From NCBI GenBank assembly GCA_015680685.1, contig MNCI01018932.1, forward strand, positions 373,201-437,200: a stretch of DNA of 64,000 bases. Reading direction: 5' to 3'. Below the pieces are notes generated by a model, which made no database searches, had not been told where the DNA came from, and saw nothing but the letters and a program-made list of their open reading frames with translations. Made by a program: the position numbers and the translations under genes. The DNA comes from Gnetum montanum (lineage: Eukaryota; Streptophyta; Gnetopsida; Gnetales; Gnetaceae). Within the stretch, counting starts at the first letter, position 1; the number at the start of each line of letters is the position of its first letter. Shown one piece after another: positions 55,940-64,000 of this stretch.

Positions 55940-57240
55940 CTTATGTAGCACATCTAGATACATTTGGAGTAGTCCATACCTCTATAAAATATGTAAAGAT
56001 AACATAGCAAGAAGATGTGTGGCTGAAAATGAACAACAAGAAATTCTACAAATGTGCCACGATGATTTAGGAGAAGGCCATTTTGATAGTAAACGTACTG
56101 CTATCAAAATCATTCAAAGTGGATTTTATTGGCCCTCCATTTTTAAAGATGCACAGAAGTATGTGCAAGAGTGTGACAAATGTCAAGGAATGGGAGCCAT
56201 AACAAAAAGACATGAAATGCCCCTTAAACCAATTTTAATAACAAAACCATTTGATGTGTGGGGTATATACTTTTTAGGCCCATTTCCACCATCTAATGGA
56301 TGTCAATACATTTTGGTTTGTATTAACTATGTTACTAAATGGGTAGAATCAAAATCCATCCCAACAAATGATGTAAAGGTAGTTGTAGCATTTCTTAGGA
56401 AAAATATTTTAACACATTTTGGAACTCCACGGGTAATCATTAGTGATTATGAAACCCATTTTTTCAATAAAATCATAGAAACATTCCTTAAGTCTTGTGG
56501 TATCCAACATAAGATAGCTATTGCCTATCATCCACAAACAAATGGACAAGTAGAAAATGCTAACAAAATTATTTTAAATATATTAATAAAAATTGTATGT
56601 ACTAAAGGGAAGGATTGGTCTAAAAAATTACAAGATGCACTTTGGGCTTATAGAATTACTTATAAACCAATTTTAGGATATTCACCTTATCAATTGGTTT
56701 ATGGAAAGTTATGTTTATTATCAGTCAAACTGAAATATCAATCCTTATGATTATCCCAACAACTTAATTTTGTTGAAGATATGAACCAAGCCTCTAGAAT
56801 TAATTGACTTCATGAACTTGACAAAATGAGGCTACATGCTTTGAACAAACAAAGAACTATAAAATGACAAATGAAAACATTACACGATAAGAGTATCCTT
56901 AAAAAATAATTTTCCATAGGTGATAAATTTTTACTTTATAATATGAGACTACATAAATTTCCTAAAAAATTAACAACTAGGTGGGAAGGCTCTTATTTAG
57001 TTATTCAATCCCATGATAATGGAAGTGTCCTCATATCACCTATTAATGATTCCTCAAAAATGTTTCTAGTCAATGGTCAATGACTTAAGTTATATCATCA
57101 ACACCACATTGAGGAACCTAGAGAAGAAAAATTAATAGAGCTAAGTGATCCAACGTATTCCACTACAAATAAATTACATGAAAACCATTCATTAGAAGTC
57201 CTAGCTCTTAAATATACCCCTAAACTAGACTCTTTCATCC
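55940..57240 (+). pseudogene. Integrase of element D
   Basis: The open frame 56,019-56,750 has the zinc-binding part CHDDLGEGHF, GFYWPSIF and CDKCQ, and then the DDE core. The first catalytic Asp, usually in WGIDFMGPF, is Tyr here (VWGIYFLGPF, about 56,265). The second Asp is in IISDYETHF (about 56,445) and Glu in NGQVENANKI (about 56,550). DALWAYRITYKPILG closes the core. A decayed C-terminal part extends to about 57,240 (RLHKFPKKLTTRWEG). The Asp-to-Tyr change would abolish catalysis even though the frame is open. Confidence 0.92.
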
Positions 57241-58954
57241 TTGAATAAATTAATAAAATAATTATATTTAGTCTACAAATTTCACCTTGAAAAATGTAGA
57301 GGTCAATAGGACATTCTATTGTGAGTTGGGGCTATAAAGAATTTAGTAGCATCATGTCTGGAATGCAAGGAAGAAGGAAAACTCCTCCTACCTTGAAATA
57401 GGTATGTTTAAACCCAAAATCCAACTAAGGGTGAGGCTTAGACTAATAAGTTTCTTACACATAATAAATTTCATTATTTTTTTAAAATAATATTCTTTAA
57501 GTACATTGTTGATAAGTTAAGGTGGCTACATAGCTTAGTTTAAGGTAATGTTTATTGATGTTTGGCTTTTATTAAATACTTACTTAGATGAGTCACTAAG
57601 GTGGAAAGGGAGTGTTATATTGGACCTTGTTTCTTCAGTAGTGAAAGGCATTTATCTATATTAAGCCATGTGAGCAACCCTTATAAAATGAAATTGGCTC
57701 CCATAAGGACCTCATGATTGAAGTTGGTCAAATATTGAATTTCTTAAACTAAAAAAACAAGAAGATAAGAAAAAAACCAAGAAAAATGACCCTACAAAAA
57801 CCTTTAATCATGAGCTAAGCCCCACTCCCACAAGAACCTTATAGTTGGGATGATGCTCTAAGCTCATAATTTCAAGCATCCTACAAGAACCCCTTTCCAT
57901 AAGCAAATTCTTTAAGCGTTAGGAACCAATTATCTATCTACTCTTGATGCCACTACCTTAGAACTAGGGTATAACATTGGCAATGAAGGAGTCACTTATC
58001 CACAGTTGGTATCTTAATGGACATCTTCACCTTTAATCATTCCTTCTACTTTGTTATCTAGTTACTTTAATAATGTTTCTTTGTACTTTTTAGACTCTTA
58101 TTTTTCTTTGTTTTTTTTTCACTTCTCATATTATTATTTTCTTTTAGTTACGTAATTTTTACCTTCTGATATTCTTCTTTTTCATTTTTGAGTTATCATC
58201 CCATTTTTATTCTACATGGTCATCTCATTTGACTAGTGGTACTTTTGTGCATGGGTTTTCTTTTTGTTTCCCATCATGTCTTTCATAGGTGTTAGTGGTC
58301 AAGATTCCTACTATGGTAGCCAATGATGAATACTAACACTTGTTCACCCATTACCTTTGGTTTCCTATTAGTCTAGATATATAAAACCTAGGGCAATTCT
58401 TGCTTTTGGTATATCCTTTGGTCATGTTTCCTTTTAATAATTTATCTTTTCTAATTAACCTAAGTATGTTACATACCTTAGCTTAATTAGGGGGGAGGAT
58501 AACCATGTAATAAGGGATATAATAGTAGGGTACAACCAAATTGGAAGCTGAACCAAGAACAAGTTAGGGAATGAGTTAGATGTAAGTAATGCATCTCAAA
58601 TCTTTAAATCATAGGATAGGTTTAAACCTTGAGGTTATAAGACATTCTTACACCTAATGAAGGAAACCTTGTGAGGTGACATTATGCTCAAGCAATCCTA
58701 GGTAGGGCCTTTCTAATCGAGTTATATGTGGACTCAAATCCAAGAATAAGAATTTATCATCAAAAAGAGGAATAATCATATATACATACTTAATAAATAA
58801 TTAGTGAATAAAAATTTTCTTGATGGACAAGTTTAATTAATGTGTTAGCCTAAAACATATATCTTAGAATAACAGTAGTATAATTTTATGTATATATTAA
58901 TGTTTTATTTTTGCCTTTATAACTAGGAACTGGCCATAGGCTAGTTGGGAGCTG
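57241..58954 (+). other. Non-coding 3' region of element D
   Basis: There is no env-like ORF in any frame. Short open stretches are not related to one another. AT-rich tracts lie at 58,080-58,200. Upstream of the 3' LTR, tagttgggagctg is a weak polypurine tract. Confidence 0.6.
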
Positions 58955-59206
58955 TGTTGAACCCAAAATATTTGTTCAATTTTAATAAGTATTTTTTCAA
59001 ACTTATGCATTTTAATTAATTTCATTCTATATTTCATATAGTTAATTATTTATTCACTAATTATTTTATTTGTTCATTTTAACCATTCCTCCACAGGATA
59101 CGACTCGTAGGTCAATCACAGATGAGGTGACAATCTCTAGAATAGAGGGCAAAAAAAGAAAATAAAATTTACAGGTATCTCGCACCAAATTTTTCTTGGC
59201 TTGTTA
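58955..59206 (+). repeat. Element D 3' LTR (internally shortened)
   Basis: Only 252 bp. It joins the first 120 and last 120 bp of the LTR and lacks the roughly 830-bp middle found in the 5' LTR. Its ends and the target duplication are intact, so the loss is internal. Confidence 0.88.
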
Positions 59207-59830
59207 GTTCCCCATCAAATTAAGGGTGTAGGTAACCAGTAGTTGTAGATAACCAAGGTTTCTAGTAGCTAGATTCATTGAGAGATAGAATAGACTAAAT
59301 TTTTTAAAGCCTTCAAAGAGAGATACTTGCCCAAGGAGTTTAGGAGAGTTAAGGCTAAGACATTATCCAACTTAAAGTAAAAAGATATTAATCTTTTTGA
59401 GTATGTTATAAAGTTCCTCTAGTTGGTATAGTTTTAACCTCACCTATAGGATGATGAGGAATAGATGAGCAATCATCCCATTAATGGAATTATTAAACCC
59501 CTCTATATAGGTTTGATTCCTCTTTATTTGACTAAGTACGAGACAATTCATACTAGGACATTGGCCATAGAGTGAAGCAGAAGATTTAGTAAGAAGAAAA
59601 AATCAAATTAGGTTAAGAGGATATCTCGGATCATTAGAAAATTTGGTAGCTCTAAGTAGGCTAGGACTCTTGGAGGTATTAGTAGTAGCATACCTTTTAA
59701 CTTCACTTCCATGTATCATATGTGTAGTAAGATAGGACATCTCATGTGTAAGTTTCCAAATTACTATTCTTATGGTAAGCCAAAATATAAGATCTAGAAA
59801 TACCCAAAAAATAGCTAATAACCAAGCTGA
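59207..59830 (+). pseudogene. gag of element E, second part
   Basis: The gag resumes after element D: RYLPKEFRRVKAKTLSNL near 59,335, then a worn MCSKIGHLMCKFPNY near 59,725. The latter is a CCHC-like zinc knuckle with two Cys and His still visible. It is interrupted by many stops. Confidence 0.7.
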
Positions 59831-61250
59831 TGGAGTAAAAAACTCATGGAATAAGAGATTTATAATTAAGAAATTAAGATATAATAGTAGAGTCTATGAT
59901 AAGATAGACCAACCTTTGGATGAACAACCCAACACTGTCATGAATACCACAGACAATATTGATGACTTCTTTTTAATCTTGTTTAATCTTGGAGCCATTC
60001 ATTCTTTTGTGGAACCTAGATTTATGATCCATTTATATCTTAATCATTCACCAATGAGTTCTCCCATAGTAATTTAGGAAATTCATTCTCCTAGTATGAT
60101 AGTTTTAGAGATGTTACCTTCAATAGAGATGGTGATATAAGTTAATAGGTGATGTAGTGATTAGATGGTGATGGAAATTAGAGAATATGGTGTGATTCTT
60201 GATATGAATTGGCTTACTAAGTATGATGGATGGTTGAATTATAAGATTAATCATGACCTTCTTACCATCAAGAAGTTTCAATAGGTACCTAAGCATGGTC
60301 ATGGTTATTTCATGATCTTGGCACATCAGGAGACTAACAAGAAGATAGCACATATCCTGGTGGTTCTAAATTTCTTAGATGTATTTAATAAAGAAATTTC
60401 TAGAGTCTCCTTAAATAGAGATTGATTTTGATATTACACTCAAGCCTAAACTCAACCAATTTCTAGGACATCTCATAAGATGTTTCCTATGGAGTTGATA
60501 GAGCTTAAAGTATAGATTTATGAACTATTGAGAAAAGGCATGATTCAATCAAGTGTTTCAGTTTGGGATGCATTAGTGCAATTTTTGATGAAGAAGGATG
60601 ACATTTTAAGGTTGTATATTAATTAAAAATACTTGCATTAGTTGATAGATAGGAATGAATATCCTTGATCAAATATCAATGATGTGATTGAGTAGTTGAG
60701 AGAAGTTAAGGTATTCTCTAAGATTAATTTAAAGTTTGACTATTATCAAATTAGGGTATGAGAAGAGAATATACTTAAAATAACCTTTAGAATAAGATAT
60801 ATTTGTTATGAGTTCTTAGTTATTATCTTTTCAACTCACTAATGTATTAGCAGTTTTCATGTCTTTAAAGAATAATATGATGCATTCTTATTTGGATTAA
60901 TTTATCATTATATGTATTGATGAAATTTTGGTTTACTCTAAGAATTAAAAGGCCCATACGAAATAATTGAGAGTATGATTGTAGAATTTGAGAGATCAAC
61001 AATTGTATGGTTATGCCTCTAAGTGTGCATTTTTTAATACAAAGATATAACTTCTTGATCAATGGTTTTGGGGGAAGGTATAGTTGTGGATCTTTCTAGG
61101 ATAGTAGTGAATAAAGATTAACTTGTTTCAATGATGATGAATAAAGTTAAAATTTTATTGAACTTAGCAAGATATTATAAGAAATTTATAGAGGATTTAT
61201 CTAAGATTTTAGTCACACCATAAGTTTCTTAGGAAAGATTGTGCTTTCTC
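59830..61250 (+). pseudogene. Protease and reverse transcriptase of element E
   Basis: LFNLGAIHSFVEPRFM near 59,985 is the chromovirus protease active site (family form DSGATHSF; here the Asp is Asn). VILDMNWLTKYDGWLNYKI lies near 60,195. Reverse transcriptase follows with LLRKGMIQSSVSVWDALVQF (about 60,530), FSKINLKFDYYQIRV and IIICIDEILVYSKN (about 60,910). The catalytic F-I-D-D of the last block is C-I-D-E. YYKKFIEDLSKI lies near 61,180. Frameshifts and stops are abundant. Confidence 0.82.
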
Positions 61251-61794
61251 TTGGTTAGATGCTTGTTAGAAGGCTTTTGAGAAGCTGGAATAGAGATTGA
61301 TCTTAATCCTTATCTTGATTTTAGTAGTTCTTGGTAAGCATTGCAATGTATACACAAATTCTTCAGGAAGAGATTTAGGTGATTTTTTTATAAAATATGG
61401 AAAATTGATGATCTATGCTTCTAGATAGAAGAAACTTCATGAGATCAAATATCTAGTTCATGATCTAGAGCCTAGTAATATTGTCTTTACTCTTATGATT
61501 TTGAGATATTATTTGTATGATGAATATATTACATTTTGAATAGACCATAAGATTTTTTAGCACCTTATAAATAAACCATAATTGAACATGAGAAAAAAGT
61601 GATTGGTAGAATTATTGACATATTTTGATTTCATAATCCAATATCTTCTAGTCAAAGGAAACAAGGTGGTGGATGTATTAAGTAGGATAGCTAGAAAACT
61701 CTATAGCCTTACTATCATGTCTAGTATTAAGGATTGGAGTAAAATCACTCAAATTTTAAACCCTTCAAAAACATATATTGAATCCAAATATTAG
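61250..61794 (+). pseudogene. RNase H of element E and its broken end
   Basis: Worn RNase H sequence ends in an open stretch with MVELLTYFDFIIQYLLVKGN and VVDVLSRIARKLYS, the usual 'ELL-DYDF-I-YHPGKANVVADALSRK' of Tekay-type elements. The coding relation ends near 61,790; integrase and 3' LTR are not found, so E is truncated here. Confidence 0.8.
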
Positions 61795-62550
61795 GAAGAT
61801 AAAATAATTTACTACAAAAAAAATATAGCTATCTTAAATTAATGTAAAGAAGATTACAATCTCAGTTCCAGAACCCGTAACATCAATTCACTTACAACAC
61901 TTAACAATGCTGTAGAGCATGAGGTGGTACAACCATACAAAGATTATCCTTAATTCAAGGGACAACTGAATGAGAATCTCTATCATAAGTTAGAATTAAT
62001 ATTGTAATTCATAAGCAAGAACACAAGTTAGAATGAGAAAACTTTTCTTGAAGATTAACTTGAAGATATTTGAATGTTTACCTTTTTATCTCTTCTAACT
62101 CAGCTCCTTTCCAATTTGAAACTACCAATTTGGAAGTTTTCCTAACTATATGGATCATCTTTGGATTTCCTAGGATATTTTCTATAAACTTTCACCATTT
62201 AGGTGAGACTTCTCTTGAGAGTGGAAGATATCTCCTTCTAGTATTTGACATCTCCTCAAAGATATCTCATAAAATCTACAACTTCTCACTTGAGATATCT
62301 TTAAATAAGATAAGATGTCTCCTTCTTAGCTAATATGTCTCCTACACATGCAAGACATCTCTTATGAAAGCTCAAATCTTAGTCAAGACATCTCCTACAT
62401 ATTCTAGACATCTTCACAAAGCCAAAATGTGAAAAAATAATTTGTGGGAAGAAGAAAAGAGAATTGGAAGAGGTGTTCCTATACCATCTCTTTCACCCTT
62501 TAAAAAGTGAGCTCATGTAAACAATAAAGTATGCATAGAAGTGATTCCTC
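61795..62550. other. Junction between elements E and F
   Basis: AT-rich, with no supported gene. A stretch at about 62,160-62,410 repeats ACATCTC and AGATATCT many times in loose order. It probably contains the 3' end of element F, but I could not place an LTR boundary. Confidence 0.5.
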
Positions 62551-62552
62551 AC

Positions 62553-62660
62553 TCAACATGTTTGCTCTTATGGACCCATACAACATCATCCATTGATTGA
62601 TCCTTCCAATGGATCAAGTACTCATGTCTCTTCACTTCCCAATTGCTTGAAGCTTCTTTC
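62553..62660 (-). pseudogene. Worn chromodomain of element F
   Basis: On the minus strand, downstream of integrase, the sequence HEYLIHWKDQSMDDVVWVH fits the chromodomain core (EYLVKWKG-x-x-x-x-x-x-TWE) at the C-terminus of chromovirus integrases. The domain binds histone H3 marks and steers insertion. A few residues around it (SNWEVKR) extend the match. One open frame continues from the integrase tail with two stops. Confidence 0.65.
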
Positions 62661-62699
62661 TACTTAAGTATAATTATCTTCCTCTTCATTAAAAGTTTG

Positions 62700-64000
62700 G
62701 ACTGATTAATAACCCCCTTCAACATATTAATGCTACCCTATAAGTTTTCATCATCAATCAATCCATGGTAGTGCCTAAGATCTAAAATATTAAATGAAAA
62801 ATAAATATCAATATTTTTGGATAAGTTAATCTCAAAATAATTATTATTAATTTTGGCCTTGACTCTAAAAGGATCCATCTTCTTGACTTTCAACTCAGAG
62901 AAGTAGATACATGTTAATCTCTTCTTTTTTAAGTGCACCTAAACTAAGTCACTAATATCAAATATAACCTTTTTCTTATCCTCATTACTCTTGAGAAATA
63001 TTTCTTGAGTCTTCTTTTTGAGATTTACCTTTACTTGTGCATGAAGATCCCTCATCTCTAGAAAAAAATTAGCATTGAGTTATGTTTCATCCTTAAAGCT
63101 CTTCGTATTATCAACCATCTTTGAACAAAAATCATAATTCATCTAAAATGGGCTTTTCCCAATGATAATATGGAAAGCATTATTATATGAAAATTCAACA
63201 TGACATAACAAATTTTCCATTAATTGGGATTTCCATCACATAATATCCCAAAATTTTTAACAAGGATTTTTCACCACTTTAATTTGACCATCAAATTATG
63301 GATGATATACACTAGAAAAATTTAGCTTTGTTCCTAAAAGTTTCTAGAGGAACATTCAGAAATGACTAGTGAACTTCGAGTCTCTATCACTAATAATATT
63401 TAAATTAATATCATGTAATTTTACAATGTGCTGGAAAATTAAATTTTCCATATGAAATGCATCACTCATATTTTTGCATGTAATGAAGTTTTCCATCTTG
63501 GAGAACCTATTCACCACAAAAAAAATAGCATTGTTCACACTCTTGGTCTTTGGAATATCACTAATAAAATCCCTTGACATATTTTTCCATGAATCCTTTG
63601 GAATTGACAAAGGCATGTACTTTCCATTCACTCCTTTATCTCCTTTGAATTTTTTTGACATGTCAACCACTCATTCACAAACTTGGAAACTTAAAATGTC
63701 ATTCTAGGCCATAAATAGTTTCTACCCATTATATCCAATGTTTTATTCCTACCCATATAACCTGCCATGTCATCACAATGCTTTTCAAAAAAATAATTTC
63801 TTTCTAAACTCATACTTAAGAACACATACCATCCTATTTTGGAATAACAGTTTATCTTAAATATGATAGTCTCTCCACTACCATATCCAACTCAATAATG
63901 CTTCTTTGAGGGTTTTTCACATCTACCCAAAATCATAATCATGCTCATAAAAAGTGGCAAAATCACCCATACCTTCCACATCTAGTACATTGGAATCAAC
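62700..64000 (-). pseudogene. Integrase of element F (chromovirus)
   Basis: Reading from the right edge on the minus strand, the core has MSRDFISDIPKTKSVNNAIF (about 63,575; first Asp in SRDFI), FVVNRFSKMENFITCKNMSD and LNIISDRDSKFTSHF (about 63,375; second Asp). SVYHP-FDGQIKVV follows near 63,285, in which the catalytic Glu is Lys. The C-terminal barrel reads ELKVKKMDPFRVKAKINNNY and FNILDLRHYHGL (about 62,760). Gag to RNase H would lie beyond 64,000. Confidence 0.85.

Larger units (their letters stand above)
50351..59206 (+). mobile_element. Element D: Athila-like LTR retrotransposon
   Basis: The element is bounded by 5-bp flanks GTTCT (50,346-50,350) and GTTCC (59,207-59,211). The LTRs are 50,351-51,431 and 58,955-59,206, beginning TGTTGAACCC and ending GGCTCATCA or GGCTTGTTA. 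The primer site is at 51,435. It encodes gag, protease, reverse transcriptase, RNase H and integrase in normal order, all broken. No env-like ORF was found. It is inserted into element E's gag in the same orientation. Confidence 0.93.

Noticed and set aside
57241-58954. Search for an env-like gene in element D, as in some Athila elements
   Set aside because: No frame longer than a few dozen codons with a signal peptide or membrane segment was found.
1-64000. tRNA, rRNA or other RNA genes
   Set aside because: No cloverleaf with proper A and B boxes and no rRNA-like stretch was seen by eye. Primer-binding sites resemble tRNA 3' ends only. A tRNAscan run would settle this.

Overview
The window is plant nuclear DNA made almost entirely of nested, decayed LTR retrotransposons of the Ty3/gypsy superfamily. 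No intact host gene was found. The plant assignment rests on tRNA-Asp-type primer sites of the Athila kind, a Tat/Ogre-type polyprotein with a second RNase H, a chromovirus integrase with chromodomain, and a captured mitochondrial-type HSP70 fragment. Nothing points to a particular species. The density and age of the repeats suggest a large, repeat-rich seed-plant genome.

Layout. I use letters for the elements. Element C (Athila-like, minus) runs from 37.76 kb to at least 46.5 kb. Element B (Tat-like, minus, about 38 kb with its insertions) runs from before position 1 to 37,760 and cuts into the 3' end of C. Element A (Athila-like, minus, 671-9,555) sits inside B's 3' LTR. Element G (Tat-like, plus, 21,933-32,010) sits inside B's protease region. 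Element E (Tekay/Del-like chromovirus, plus) starts at 47,085. It is split by element D (Athila-like, plus, 50,351-59,206) and resumes to about 61.8 kb. Element F (chromovirus, minus) enters from the right edge. A, D and G are bounded by 5-bp target duplications (AGGRT, GTTCY, CTTAG). For A, B's other LTR supplies the empty site.

B and G are sister elements: they share LTR ends, primer site, polypurine tract, gag, protease and a tandem-repeat family. B carries reverse transcriptase, two RNase H domains and integrase; G carries none of these, so G looks like a non-autonomous partner. Two features stand out. G's LTRs each contain a roughly 690-bp fragment of a mitochondrial HSP70 gene in U3. 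B carries, between protease and reverse transcriptase, an antisense gene with its own TATA box and GT-AG introns whose removal keeps the reading frame open. Element A is a third oddity: it lacks pol but has a roughly 920-codon ORF of unknown function between two copies of its polypurine-tract context.

All coding regions are broken, and in the frames I followed most stops are TAG. That is what deamination of methylated cytosine in CAG codons would produce. Three runs of N mark assembly gaps, and one of them (position 23,745) hides about 150 bp missing from an LTR.
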